Of a stretch of 64,000 nt of DNA, positions 22,242 to 35,546 are shown piece after piece. Origin of the DNA: Plenodomus lindquistii (taxonomy: Eukaryota; Ascomycota; Dothideomycetes; Pleosporales; Leptosphaeriaceae); NCBI GenBank assembly GCA_025504975.1, contig JANUWI010000003.1, positions 1,116,001 through 1,180,000 of the forward strand, read 5' to 3'. The translations under genes and the position numbers were made by a program. Position 1 is the first letter of the stretch. Every line of letters starts with the position of its first letter. The notes under the pieces are model-generated. The model searched no databases and was not told where the DNA came from. It saw only the letters and a list, made by a program, of their open reading frames with translations.

Positions 22242-24276
22242 ATGCCAGAAAAAATTTGGCGCAAGAAGATACATGGCAAGCAACCACGAGAACTACCCTC
22301 TCTCAAGAACACTCCAAGAGAAGCAAACAGCGAAGATGCAAGCGACAGGCGCCGTACAGCAGGATGGAGGAAGACAATACAAGGGAGCCGTCCGGTCACA
22401 CCGTCGAGTATCTCGCCATTGACACCTACCGTCGACGATGCCGACGACGTCAGCAGTGAGCATTCTGAGCCGCAAACACCGCGTCGCAACTCCAAGCCCA
22501 AGCTTACATTGTATACCTCACTATTCAGCAACTTCAAGGAATCCGCCAAAGGGCCAGAGTTTGCTGAGCCATGGGCTGAGGATGCTCCCCCATCCTTTCA
22601 CCCCTACATTGATCCACTGCATGCGTTGCAATCAGTTCACTCTCACATGATCAATTTTTTCACGCCTATACCGCTGGAGCATAACAGTGGTCTATTTCGC
22701 GTTTTTGAGGACTACAGAAAAGTGCGACTCGAGAAAGAACGTCTCGAAGCCCTGATACAAAACACATTGACGAGCTGGACAAGAGCTGAGGCACAATGGG
22801 CGGGCCTGGAGTTCTGCTACAAGGCTGAGATTCGTCGCCTTGAGATCTTGATAGCGAACGGTAGAAGTGGCATGACAGGGTCGGTTTCGTGATCCGTATC
22901 CATGGTGTAGTGCTCACGTTTACCGCAGTCTTTTCAAAGCTAGACAGGGCAGTGTCGTCGACCGCAAACGTGACCATCAGAAAACCGCTTCATACGACAG
23001 AAGGCTACCTATATCTAGCTTGCTTTCCAACGAGAAGCTTGACTTTGAGACGTCGCGGACCACTCAGATGCGTAAGTCCTATCAAGTTGCGACCAATGCG
23101 TCAGAGGCTGATTTCATAGCGTCCATCTATTCATCCATCTCGTCCTCCGCAAATACGACTCATCTGTCGGAAGAGCTCACCACGAGCCGTGCGGACCAGC
23201 TCTTTACCGAACATCTGAACAACATAAGCCAGTCAGGGCCGTCTCGAAAAGCTTGCAATGAGTTCGATTCACCCAGTATAGGTCGAGATAGCGGATATCC
23301 TCCACATCATGACCACAATTCTGATGAAAAGAGGGAACCATCGCTAGGGGGAGAGACCACTCACTCTACGCCGATTGATTCAGATTTCGAACTCGACTCA
23401 TTCATTGCCCTTCGTGAACTGGGAGTTATGTTTGCGAAACGCCGCGGTATAGAGCCGGACACGTTCACTGTTGGACTCGTGGCACTATTGTCGAAAGTCG
23501 ACAGAGTCCAATCCTACCCCCATTCAATCAGGGACGACGACCAGCATCGAAAATCACCTGCTTTGGAGACTGCATGTCGCCCTACTCCGAGATATAATGG
23601 CCTACCCTTAGCACAAAAGCATAACTTGCGAAGATTGCAGTCGCAACCGCAGCTGAGCATTGACCAACAGCGCCAGCGTCATTTCTCCTTTGATCTCGGT
23701 GACGACCAGCTCCAGGAATTGGCCGAGCTCGGTATATCCACCCAAAGTCCTGGAGCCGACCTGTCTTTGGAGCTGCAGCGATCGCCATCATCACGACGAG
23801 GCTGCATTACACCTGGGACGCAGTATGAGATATCAAATTCTTCCTCACAAGCCTCACTCACAGATTCACAAAAGCCTACCAAGATACCAAGTCCCGTTGG
23901 GACACTGGGTCGTACCCGAAGAGAAGGATCTACCTCAAGTTCACAGACGCTCTTCGCGAGACCTGCAGTCGGGCGCCGCGAATCCAATACTAGTGTTCGG
24001 ACAGCCTTCAAGAAACAGTCACGAACTAACTTGCGACCAGTCTCCACCAGCACTTGCAGCTCATTCCATGACGCATGTTCGTCAAGCTACACCGAAGAGC
24101 CCAAGTATCCGTCTGAAGATTGTCAGGGCTCTGAGAAGATAGTGGCCTCGACAGCGGCTGAGCAAAAGGAGAGCAGGGCGCGAAGCGATGCCTCGAATTC
24201 ATCGACAGCGGCACTACTGTTCGGGAGACTAGAGTCTGAGAGTGTCGAGTTGCAGAGCAAAACGCTATCTAATTGA
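22242..24276 (+). CDS. Unrecognised 661-residue protein, largely disordered
   Basis: Two exons, 22242-22879 and 22929-24276, join in phase 2; the 49 bp intron begins GTCGGT and ends CCGCAG. The start chosen is MPEKIWRKKIHGK; the frame is open upstream to an ATG at 22065, but that extension looks like leader. The N-terminal third is basic and Ser/Thr/Pro-rich. A compact region about 155-220 (FHPYIDPLHALQSVHSHMI, then a charged helix with WTRAEAQWAGLEF and LEILIANG) looks folded. A second ordered segment, about 340-385, reads SFIALRELGVMFAKRRG. The rest is Ser-rich and disordered. I recognise no known family and assign no function. Conservation of the two ordered segments would show whether it is a regulator or scaffold. 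Confidence 0.6.
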
Positions 24277-26671
24277 GTTGTTACAAAGGATCGCGCTCGA
24301 TAACATCTGTGTTCATGGAGAGTTCGCAAGGTCTGAAAACCAGCTGAACAGTCATATCTAAGCGCAGATCTTTTTTTTGCAGGTTCACAATCAGTCGACC
24401 TGCAGTCAAAGTCGTCCTACGCGACGGTGTACGGCCTTGAAACAATGGGCCAATCAATTACCCTTCAGCCTTTCAACTGAGGACTTGGTGTGACGGTGCA
24501 CTGCAGTAGATAGCATTGGTGATCCCGATCAAGAGTTCGTCATTTGTGACAGATGGTGTTTACAAAGATCCGGGGCTATGGAGGAGCTGATACGTAATGA
24601 TAGCGTCTCAACCTTGGCATTATAGTTGGAGTCTTTGACCTATTGTATACGAGAAGGACGACCAATCAACATAGAGCTACAAGTATGTATTGTTCAAGAG
24701 TGCATACATGTAGGCAACAGGACTTTCGGAATTGAGTGACGTATGATTCTCATGCTCTCGACGTATGTCCAAACCCTCGGACAAGGGCGGGGAGATGGTT
24801 GAGGAATGTAGAGGCCTCTTGATCGGCAATGTACCCTAGTCGCCCAAAGAAACCCAAGGGAGTTTGTGGCTAGGACTGAAGTCATCATGACAACTCACAC
24901 GGGGATCAGAAGATATGATGTTATTGTTCGGCACGAATGCCACAAAAGTCAGCCCATGCCGCGGTTGTGGCAAATGCAATTTTTAGGAGACACGGGAAAC
25001 TGACACTACTGCAGAGTGTTACACTGGTTGCGATTAGGGTAGACTGTGTTGCGATGGACTCGTTGGTTGTCTGTACTCTAGGCCCTCTGCAGGGTCTTCG
25101 ATTCTGCATGGCTACGCGTCTTTTGTTATCAGACAGCCAATCACAGCGAGAAGCCACATGGGCCATACTCTACGACAAAAATCTACGCCACACCATGGGG
25201 CTTGTGTGGCGAGTACATGTGCCACAGTGTCAATCATGGCCCTTTTGGACCAACAAGTCCGCGCGAGTTGATTTGTCGACGCACGTCTGTCGATCTCTGA
25301 ACATGTACACAGTAGCCCGTTGCCACACTTATTTTTACACGGCAATGGCTTTCGCAGATGGCTCTCTCCGTTGGCGGACCGGATGCGAGTTCCGTGCGAC
25401 AGAACAACACGCGAAGCGACTACTCTAGGCTAGGCTTTGTGGGAGTGGAGCAGAGGTTCACCGTTGCAGTCACGCAGCGTCGTGTGGCTTCATCACCCAT
25501 GCACCGGCACTGTGACGATGACGAAAGGCGTTGATCGGGTGTGCAGCAGAGGTAGGTCTTTGGGGGGATTGGTGTATGGTGAGGGTGAGGGTTCGCAGAA
25601 AGGCGTGGGCGAGGAGCTCCTTAATCTCGGCTTGCCAACCAGCAGAAATAACGTTGTAAAGTCAGGTCATAGGCTAGAAATGGCGCCAACGGCTGATTGC
25701 AGGATTGGCCCGCGATTGTTACACCTAGTCTGGCGAGTTGGCGGGGTACACTACGACCCTCGTCTCTGATCCGTGGTACATGGGCAGGGGAAAAATGGGC
25801 GGCAGCAGAGGGCAGACGAGACGAGATGAGATGAGATGGGAATGGGATGGGTTGCCGGCACATGTCATTTCGTATCACGGCGCCAACGCACAACCATAGG
25901 CGCTGCGACGTGTGGTCATGACCAAGGGGGCATAGCGGAAGGCTGGTATGGGAAAAGAGTAGGTACTCTAGATTGCTCGACGGGATCAAGCCACGGCCCA
26001 GCGTGGAGCAAGCCTTGCACGAGCGCGCGGCCGTCTTCTGGGCGGGATTCTGCTGGGCTGCTGGCGACGGGCTGCAGCGACAATCGCACCCGTTCCGGGC
26101 GTATGTATGTAGACTACTGTGTAGTCGACTGCCGATAGAGTACTCTACTGGAGCACGGCAGCGTGGTGTGGCGGGCAGGGCGTGGCTGTGCAGACGGCCA
26201 TGAGTATGAGTAAATGGCACCCGGCCGATCGCTGGTCGCGCAGGCAGGCAGGTTGCGAGTCGCGGACACGGCGACGGGCGAGGGCCCAGGCCCAAAGGCG
26301 CCTAGGGCCGCGCACAGCTGCAGCGTGGGAGGCCCAGGCCCGCACACCCATGCCACGCGCGGCCCTCGAGCAATTCCGTCAGGCTTGCACTGGCGTCGGT
26401 GCAGCTAAAAAGACGTCTGACCACCGGCCCTGGCCTGCTGTGGCTTGACCATTGCTGGCTTGACTCTCTCTCCTCTGGAAGCTGCCCCGTTTCAGCGACC
26501 CAGGATCCCACTACACTACCTACTACAACAAGCCTGCCCATCCGCCGCCCGTTGCCTCTCTCTGCTCTCCCTGCCTCTGCCTCTGCCTCTGCCTCTGCCT
26601 CTGCCTCTGCCTCTGCCTCTCGATGCGCACACTGCCCGTTTGTCTCTGCGTCGAGCCCATCCCCAGCGATC
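24277..26671. other. 2.4 kb region without a supported gene
   Basis: It holds the 3' region of the 661-residue gene and the upstream region of the grainyhead-like factor. ORFs at 24937-25428 and 25621-26295 lack motifs. The last part carries a hexanucleotide repeat listed separately. Confidence 0.45.
26570..26620 (+). repeat. (CTCTGC)n hexanucleotide repeat in the leader of the grainyhead-like gene
   Basis: About eight tandem copies of the CTCTGC unit end roughly 52 bp before the ATG at 26672. The tract is pyrimidine-rich on the coding strand. Confidence 0.85.
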
Positions 26672-29496
26672 ATGTTTCGCAACCGGTAGGTGCAGCCCCC
26701 GTCGCCGTCCCCGTTTGCCGTCCCCGCGCCGCAGCAGCCATGTGACTGGGAGCGCGTCGCGTCTCCAACCACAACCACAACCACGGCCACGACCACCACT
26801 ACCATCACACTGCTGACCGCACACTAGAACAAACACCAAAAAACCCGCCGGACTCGAGGAATTCAAGGCGTCGTTCCCCCATCTTGCACAGCGCTCGCAC
26901 TCGATTGCGGGCCCGCCCGGCCACTCCCTTACAGATGCGCTTGATGTTGCGCACCCTTCTCGGTAAGCCAAAATGCAAAATGCCATAGCCCCCCCCCAAA
27001 CTCCCATGTCAATCACTGCGCGCCGACTCGTCGCCCTTCCGTGCGTCCCGCTCCGCCAACACCAGCCGTTGACAGCACACGACGCAGAACCATCCACGAC
27101 CACGAAGACATCAAAGACCAGGACCCCACCCCGCGCGGATCCAACGAGCCATGGCGCTTCACCCCCTCGCTGCTGGATCCCAACAGCTTCGCTTTTACTT
27201 CGTTTGCAAACCAACCCCCGGGCTACTACACCCCAACCCCCGGCGGCACAAACACCCTCTACCACAGCCAGGCCGGCGACCTGCACACGCCGGGCTTCAG
27301 CTTCGGACTGGGCACCCCTCTCTCCCTCCCCACTTCCGAAGGCGCACTGCACGCCGGCCAGACTGTCCCGCCTAGCCAGCTCCATGGCTTCAACCCCCAC
27401 GCTCTAGGATCCCATCACTTCCAAAACGTCAACCCCTTCGCCATGCAGCCCCAACACCCTCAGTCCTTTGCGCCGCATCAATTCACCCACCAGCCTCCTG
27501 CTTTTGATCATGGCGTCATGCCGCAGCCTCACGAGGAGCAACAGTCCATGGACAACATGGTGCCAGAGATTGAAATGCAGGAACAGTCGCCGTTGATCGG
27601 ATATGCGCCTCAGGCCTACGACAACAACATGGCGGCTGCAATCGCGCACGTCCCCGCCCCACCCACGCAAAAGTATGTCTGTCAACAACCAACCTTGCAC
27701 ACCTGCAGACTTTCCCTCGTCAGTGCTGACTGTTTCTAGCTTCCGTTATCATGTCACTCTCAATGCGCCAACTGCCATGATCAAGCAATCAGACGAGGTT
27801 CCAATCACCTATTTGAACAAAGGGCAGGCCTATTCCATCTCACTGGTAGACACGGCGCCTCTACAGGCACCTTCGTCGTCTCTCAAGTACAGGACCTTCG
27901 TTCGCATCTCATTCGAAGACGAACAGCAAAGGCAGCGCCCCGCAGGCTGCTGGCAACTATGGAAAGAAGGACGAGGCACGAATGAAGCTCACCAAAGAGG
28001 AGGCCGTCTACAAGCCGTTGAATTTGTAGACCCAAGCCAAGTGGGCGGCGGAGAAATCCAGGGCCGGCCAAGAGTAGAGCTTGAGTCATCCTCGTTCGAT
28101 GGTTTTGTTGTCAACTGGACGCCTGTACACAACACTGCTCCGGAATGCTCCCTCGCAGTGCGCTTCAATTTCCTATCCACCGACTTCAGCCACTCCAAAG
28201 GCGTCAAGGGTATTCCCGTTCGGTTGTGCGCAAAGACAGAACTGGTCACAGAGGTCGCTGGTTCTCCGCAGGACAGGGTAGCCGCTGAGCTCTGCTATTG
28301 CAAAGTCAAACTGTTCCGCGACCACGGCGCTGAGCGCAAGCTCTCCAACGACGTTGCCCATGTCAAGAAGACCATTGACAAGATGAAGCAACAGATTGCG
28401 CAAGCAGAGTCTGGAATGAAAGACTTTGGCAAGCGCAAACGCAGCGGCTCCATTTCGAAGAGCAGTGCCAGCACCAGACCCGGAAAGGTTGCCAAACACA
28501 AGAGGACTTGGTCCATGTCCTCGGCTAGCTCGAATCCTGGAGCCAGAGCTCCTGCCGAAGAGGACTTGCACATCAAGCTAGCAGCCCTTCAAGACATGTT
28601 CAGCTCAACAAGGCCTGTCAGTGTCCTGTATTTGAAGGGCGATGAGCAGGATGATCCAGACCTACATCCTGTGCAGTTGTCAGCAACACCACAAGATCTT
28701 TCCCAGATTGACACGACTGTGGATGCACAGATGTGGGAGGCAACGGGGTCACAGACTGCTGCGTCTTCGGCTGTATCACCAACGCCGAGCTCCCAATCCA
28801 TCCCCTCCGAAAAGCGTCGGACCTCTTTTCAGCGCCCGCAACCCTTCCAACCTCCATCACGCATGTCATCAAATGAATGGCGGAACACTTCCCAAACAGC
28901 TACTGGTGATCTCAAGGGTATGGCCGCCATGCAAGGCGGCGCCGATGTTCCCACCAAGGTCCAACGACCGTACTCTGACGATCATGCGCTCTCCGGATGG
29001 ATCGAGGCTCTCGGGGTCGACCAGACTTATCAGCCACCACCAGAGCCTATGCTCAAGCCAGGTATGTGTTCCAGTTGCCCCAAAAATTTTGATTCTCCTA
29101 CTAATTCTATACATAGTGGCTTGCTTCTTTGTGCAACCTAGAATATCCGGTCGACAACCAGAGGACAACTACTATCGTGCTGTTTACCTGATGGAACGTA
29201 CCGTCAAAGACCTCATTGGCAGTATCGCCGTAAAAGTCAAAGTCGAGCCTACAAAGGTAACTCGAACGATACGGGTTAACCAAAAAGGATTGCAGATATT
29301 GATGGATGACGAAGCGATCAATCGGATTCCAGAACAACAAGACATGACTGCCGAATTTCACGAGATTGGAACACCTCCAACACAACCCGTGAAGCGCGAA
29401 TGGGACGCCGGCCCCACCGATATCCAAGTCGATGGCGACATCAGCGTGGTCGAAAATATCCACTCGTCCGGCTACGAACTGCGCCTCCTGTTTTAG
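26672..29496 (+). CDS. Grainyhead/CP2-family transcription factor
   Basis: Five exons, 26672-26685, 26828-26962, 27076-27672, 27740-29061 and 29117-29496, join in phases 2, 2, 2, 1 to give 815 residues. Exon 1 is only 14 nt (MFRN) and exon 2 encodes KKPAGLEEFKASFPHL. The CP2 DNA-binding domain starts in exon 4 (about residue 249): FRYHVTLNAPTAM, ITYLNKGQAYSISL, FVRISFEDEQQRQ, CWQLWKEGRGTNEAHQ and KGVKGIPVRLCAKTEL. A basic Ser/Lys-rich linker, a disordered stretch, and a C-terminal ordered region (YYRAVYLMERTVKDLIGSI) follow. Grainyhead/CP2 proteins are sequence-specific nuclear factors; the Neurospora member is needed for conidial separation and cell-wall remodelling. The same-strand 661-residue gene is 2.4 kb upstream and appears unrelated. 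Confidence 0.9.
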
Positions 29497-32400
29497 ACCT
29501 CAAAATCATCGCTCTATGGCGATCGCCACTATTCCCATATCTTTTGCCTCGGTTTACTATCACGACACTGTACTACCTCTACGTTTAGAGCCAAGCCGCG
29601 CATCCGTAGTCGCGGACTAATGTTTCTTTGGTTGACTTCCTAGTCAACTTCACACTATTTGGCGTTGAGCGCTCTGGATATACCACTGGCTCTCTTACGG
29701 GCGATTTCACTTTACTTTGTCGGTCTGGTTTTCTTCTTTTTCTGGTTCGACTTACGATACCCATTATACCACTTCTTCCACCTTATTTCTAGTGGCTTCA
29801 GATTGCAAAGAAAGCAACGATCGAATACGAACATACAGCGGGAAGAAGCGAACCGCGTTACATACATATGCGCGAGGTTGAGCAGTGATAGGATTGTCAC
29901 TTTTGTTTGCAATACATCAGGACGGCAGTCAGTCGCCAGACATGATCTTGCTCGGGAAGACTTTGCGGTGCATAATAAATTATTGTGCACTTTCACACAA
30001 CGCTCATCAATCTCTTCTTCCCCATCTCGAGCTGTGACCCTGCACCAGGATAATTTCCCAAGACATCATGGCATCATGATTGATTAATCGCGAGGTCTCG
30101 CATTCTACTAATCTCACACAGAACCGACATACCGACTCTATGAGCACTCTCCTATATGCACGCACTCGGAAGCATGTTCGCAACACAATCGAAACCACAT
30201 TCGGAAGCTGCCTTACACAGTATACTCCGGATTCGGTACGACCCAGAGGCTATCATACTAATTATCCTGTAACCTGCTCGATTCCGTTCCCGTTGTATTC
30301 GATCCCAGTTCGCGCGATGTGAGAGCAAGCTGAAGAAAAAATACTGCGCTACATCTCCTCCCACCCCCCCCCCCCCCCTCTTTTTTCCCACCAGCGTGGT
30401 CGAAACCTTCGAGACCGAGTTGCAATCATGACTATGTACTGCCGTGCACCGACTAGTTATTTACCGACAACAAATTTTGTGATTGCATTGCTGTCCGTCT
30501 TGTGGGTAAGGGATCCTAGTGCCGCGAGATTACCAGAACAGGGGAAGGTATGGCAGACGATGATCGTGAGGCGACGATCTTCAGCTCTAATAAGTGGGCT
30601 CCGACAACTTGATGTCATAGTGCAGCCCGGCAATCACGAATCAAAAAGGCGATACGATACATAAGAGGACCGTTCAAGGAATGTGTATTCCGCAGATGCG
30701 CTGGCAGTTAAGAGTACAACAAGACGAGAACAGGGCGACCAATACACACTGGCAGCACGTCTGTCGCTTGGGTTATGCTATCATCATATGAAACGCGTAT
30801 ACATCCTGCCAATCATCGTCTGAGCGAATCGCTCACCTTAGGGTACAATACGGACGCAAGCGCACGAGGAGATGGAAGGAAAGCTCAATACTCCCAAGGA
30901 ACTTAGGGACCCTTCCATTCTCGCATTCGTCCACGCTAGCAGCAGTGCTCCATCAGGCAATTACACATGTCCCCCTCACGTCGATTACACGGAGTACTCG
31001 GTACTTCGTATTGTACTAACCAAGTCGAAGTAGGTGTAGAGTAAACCCTTGCACTCACTTCCCGTACGGGGATAAACGTCAATAAAGTTAGAACCTTGCG
31101 CTGTCAACCAGGCGAGCAGCACTGTAACCTCAAAGTCCAATCAGACCTCGTGCCCGTAGGATCAACAGTCTGAATACTGAAAGGAGCTGCTGATTTGATA
31201 CAATGTTAGCCACATTTTTGCCACACTTGTGTGGCTCGCGTTGTCCGGCCACAGCGGCTCGGTTTCAATTGTCCCAGACCCACAGCCGCTTGCGTGTCCG
31301 CGTACATACTGTACCACAGTAGTCATCGTCCCGAAGTGCTGGCTCGCTTACTATTCTTCGCCACTCAGTCAGTGGCAGCTGTTTACACTGCCACACTTGT
31401 ACGTACTTTTTCGCACGGAGACCCTCCGACATGTTTTCGCAATGGATGCTGGCGCACCGCCATGGGGATTGAAACCGGTACTGACCGTTTGTTCTGGAGC
31501 GGGCCAATTGAGTAACAAGACAGTCGGTGCGGCTTGGTATGCAATTACCAAGCCAAAGCCAAAGGCAATTTCCGTCCACGGCTGTCGAACACTGTCGAGG
31601 CCGCGGAACGACTGCCCATTGAGTGAAGAGGTTATTGCAGCGACTGTCAGATGTGACCGGCCACAATATTTGAAATCATGGCATAGCAGGCAGGAACATT
31701 TTGCTCGATGCCGCAAGGAGGCATGGAGCTCCTCAGCTCGGAGCGACTACTGTGTACCGATCCCAGTTCAATATCTGCACCCTGAAGAGCCCCAATGAAC
31801 AGCGGACCGTATTACATGTAGTATACTGTAGGCGTAATTCCGAAACAGCCCGTCTCATCAGCGGGGTCTGCTTCTGTTACTCCATCTCATTTGTTGTTCC
31901 ATTGATTGTTAGCTGTGGCGGTGCGCCGACGCCATCACGATCGCTTCTATGGTAGGAGTAGTGGAATTGCCAATGCCAACCCCTGTCTGACATGCACAAT
32001 GCACTGAGCACATGTACTTGGCGATCAAGGCAGGTGTGCCAGAGCAATGCGGAGCCAGCAGCGTCAGATGGCTCTTCAGCCAATGCGGAGTGAGAACATG
32101 GTGTTTGGTATAGGTATGACTTCACATGTGCGGTCAAGGACTCCTGATCACCACAATGTGTTTCAGATTGACCGATGACGGTTTGCGGAGCGTCGATTCA
32201 CGTTTGGGTGCCAGCTCATCCCATGTGCTCTCCATACACCCAGGGCGCTAGCATCTCCGTCCTGGCGACCCCCACTCTCCTCTCGCTACCCAATTCCTGT
32301 TGCGATCGCGATCGTACGATCCGCTGCCGGTAGAAGCGATTCTCGGAGTTCCTCGAATGAGATCTCACATGGTGAATACTGTCAATCTCGCTTGGTCTTT

Positions 32401-33630
32401 GGCAACGAATACAGTCGTGTGGCTTGCACTTATGCAGTCAGCCGCCGACGCAAGCCTGGAATCGCACCGGTTGGGTCAATGGGCAGATGTGTACCTACAG
32501 GAGCCACGTTGACGCAGCTGCATGTTGATTCTGCATACTAAATCCTACGTTATACTGGGGTCAAATGCCACGGGTCAGCTGCGCACCTCGGGACTAGACG
32601 TAAGTTCCCAGAGTAGACTTTGGAACCTAGTCGCAAAGGTCATTACTCTTCAGATTTGTTTGCGTTTTCTCCGCAAATTTTCCACCACACCGGGCTTGCC
32701 CCTGCCCTCATGCACGCATCGCGATTATGACGAGATCGTTCTCGGTATTTTCACGGTCCGTTTTGGTGTTGTTCGCTGCGCTGTCATTGCGCGCGGGGAA
32801 CTTGCTGGTACTGTACATACAGTACATACCAGGACGCATGATCATGCGACGCGTTACGGGATCGACTCCTCAAAAAGTCAAAGTTATGTCATGATTACCG
32901 GATCCATGGTCGGCGGAATCCTTCAATGGCACCCGTCAAATGGGGCAATCTGACCTCGTCCCACCGCATCCGCTTCTTATCGGAATACTAACACCGCTTT
33001 GGGCTGGAGCACTCTTTGGGAAAGGTATTGCGTCAAAAGCAGACTCATGGCGTTTGAGATGACTGGGGTGCCCTGTCGAGCAAATCCTGACAGAATCCTG
33101 CTGATGCGTTGGGTTGGGTGGGACGGGTGTGGATCAGACGCTCAGGTGCAGGCTTGGACATCACTGCCGCGCGGGTCGAAATGATTTGCTGCGAAACAAG
33201 ATCAAAAGGCCAAGATTACGTGAATACGTCAAGGGTGTAGAGAGGTTTTGATTGCACCGCCACAGGTCACAGAAGCTTCGGTCGACAACCTTCTGCTGTG
33301 TAATTCTGCACCAAGTAGAACATGCGTGCGCGCCTCTGGAGCGCTCGCCTCTTTATTGGTCGTACTCCCTAAATGATCTAGGTACTCACTCATATGGCCG
33401 AATAGAAGTACAGAGCTGACATCAATGCGCTACAAGCTATCAAACTTGCTCTTAGTAGACCACAACCAAAATTCCTCCAGCTTGATATTACTTCCAAAGT
33501 TGCCTCAATGCTCTGTGGAGACTGCTATAACTGTTCCCAGGGAGGGATTTAGTATTGCGGCGGAAGACACGGACTCTTTCCTACAGTACAAACCAAGACC
33601 GGTGCGCGTCTTTAGTAACATATGGCCTTG
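29497..33630. other. 4.1 kb region without a supported gene
   Basis: This is the longest gene-free stretch in the balanced-composition part. It contains a 15-base C run at 30364-30378 followed by T-rich sequence. A 189-codon ORF at 31229-31798 (+) and several smaller ones have no recognisable motif. I scanned for tRNA T-arm sequence and saw none. It may hold a non-coding RNA or a decayed gene, but I cannot support either. Confidence 0.45.
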
Positions 33631-34748
33631 TCAATTCTCCAATTCTCCGCCAAAGTCTATCAGTCGCAGCTTCTTCGCATCTCTGGGGTGAAATTGTGCG
33701 ATCTTCGCTCTGACCAAGAATCTTGACGCTGCCGAGTCTCTCTCGAGGGGATAATACGCCTTTCCTCCTCCGGGACCTCTCAGAACGGCAAAGAGACTTC
33801 CGATCAACTCCCTCATCTCCGCATCAGCAGCTTCGGCTTCGGTAGGCGGGGCCTCTTCAGCGTCCACCACAGCTGCAGCATTCCTGCCCCATATATGATC
33901 AATCCTACGCTGACGTGTCTTGTCTGAGACCGGTTTGCTCGATGATTTTACTTTTCCTTTTTTCGTGAAGCCGGCTGCAAGAGTTTCGTCTTCCACATCC
34001 AGCATGTCACCAACAACAGGGCCCCCGAGTTCTTCGGCTGCAAGCATGGAAGATAGATAGTCATTGATGAAGTTATTCAGGGCGTCGCCGAAGTGCTGTG
34101 AGTCTGTATCGTAGCTTTCCTTCTGTATACGTTTTGCTACAATCAGCTCCCGTGCAAGCTGAGCAGGCGTCTTCTGTGAGCGGTCCTCGTGTTGCGCCTG
34201 AAGGCACTCGATGCGGTCTTTCATCGTTTGCGTAAGTAGATTGGCATCATGCAAGTTGGTTTCTTCTCTTCGAAGCGTAGCCTCTTCTTTGATGAGCTGA
34301 ATCTTGGTGGTAGCAATGGTCTCTTTTGTTGCTTGGACGTTGTGAAGAAGGCTACGCGCAGCAATCAGCGCTGGAAGTACAGAGCCCTGTGAAGGGAGAA
34401 ATGTGGCAACTGGTCTCAAGTGTTGGTAGGCTGCTTTGATAGTGAGAAGCTGTTGTAGTTTCTGGTGAGCGTTCTCTGAAGCGAAGGCAGCAGAGTTGAG
34501 ATCAAACTCTGCTTGATTTTGTAGCTGTGACGGTGTCAGTGACGCTCTATTGCGTTGGCGCATTGCCCCCTCACTCTCTCTAGTGCTGCCTGTTGCTCTT
34601 GAACGCGTGCTTGTAGCTCCTTTACTGTTTGATCGAGATGCGCCTCGGTGCCTGTCGCGTCGACATGCGCGGTTTCATTGTGTGATGTGTAGGAGCTATT
34701 CGCATACCCTCGAATTGGCGCCATGTCCACAGTCGGACGTTGCGCCAT
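33631..34748 (-). CDS. Coiled-coil protein, possibly a kinetochore (CENP-K-like) subunit
   Basis: Two exons, 34748-34575 and 34524-33631, join in phase 0 to give 355 residues; the intron begins GTGAGG and ends GTCACAG. The start MAQRPTVDMAP is the first ATG. A predicted coiled coil covers about 30-60 (VKELQARVQEQQAALERVRG) and 100-190. A conserved-looking C-terminal half follows: MLAAEELGGPVVGDMLDV, KTRQRRIDHIWG, AAEMRELIGSL-type helix, and ASRFLVRAKIAQFHPRDAKK with RLIDFGGEL at the end. This matches my memory of fungal proteins assigned to the Sim4/CENP-K kinetochore group, but I am not certain of that name. Coiled coil plus conserved C-terminal block is what the sequence shows. Confidence 0.6.
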
Positions 34749-35546
34749 CTAGTACCAGAGGCGATATGGAAGCGCGTATTATGCGGTCGAGTGATACAAG
34801 TCGAAGTACTTGTACACCCGAACACGCACTGCATGGATGGATGCACATGTCACGTGCGCCAAGCCTCTGATTGTCGCCCCGGGGCTCTCTGCCTTTTCGG
34901 CCCGCTCTCGCTCTCACAACACCCAGCGCGACTTCCTCCCTCGCACGCACCTGCTCCTCTCCATCACCCACCCCCAAGCCTCTTTCCCAGTCGCGCATTC
35001 ATCCCTTCTCCAACTCGCATCTCCTGATTGAATCGGAAGCTGCGCCCGCGTGCTGTGCTCATCTGAGACGCCGGCCTGTTTTCCGACAAGGTTTGACGAG
35101 CGAGCTTTCTTTCCTTGGGCCAGTTTCTTCTCCTACCCGACCTCACCTCCCGAAGCACTCACCTCTCCGAACCCCTCGCTCCATCTGCACCCGCTCTCGC
35201 ACCAGCACCAGCACCAGCACCAGCATCAGCACCAGCACCAGCACCCAGACCGCGACACCTCTCTCTTCTTCGAGGCGTCACTCTTCCGCGCGCACTCCAC
35301 CACCCGCACCCTCCAGCACATTACGCTCCGGCGAGTGTTCCTCCTCGTTCCCTGCACCGCACCATCGCAGCTCCTCCCCCACCGCCAGCACACATCACGC
35401 TTCATTTCCCGGCCCTCGCTGTACATAACATCGCAAATAATCGAGATCAATTGAACACATACCCGCATCTCGCTTCAGCGTTCCCCCGGGCGGTGTGACA
35501 AGCGTAGAAGCCCACTCCCAGTACCCAAGACTCATACACAGAAACA
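34749..35546. promoter_or_regulatory. Divergent region with (CACCAG)n repeat upstream of the KH protein
   Basis: This 0.8 kb stretch lies between the coiled-coil gene (-) and the KH gene (+). It is strongly pyrimidine-rich on the plus strand, as expected for a fungal promoter and leader. An imperfect CACCAG hexanucleotide repeat runs from about 35200 to 35245. No gene is supported. Confidence 0.5.

Noticed and set aside
31229..31798. 189-codon ORF on the plus strand
   Set aside because: No recognisable motif, no splice-consistent extension, and composition like the surrounding intergenic DNA.
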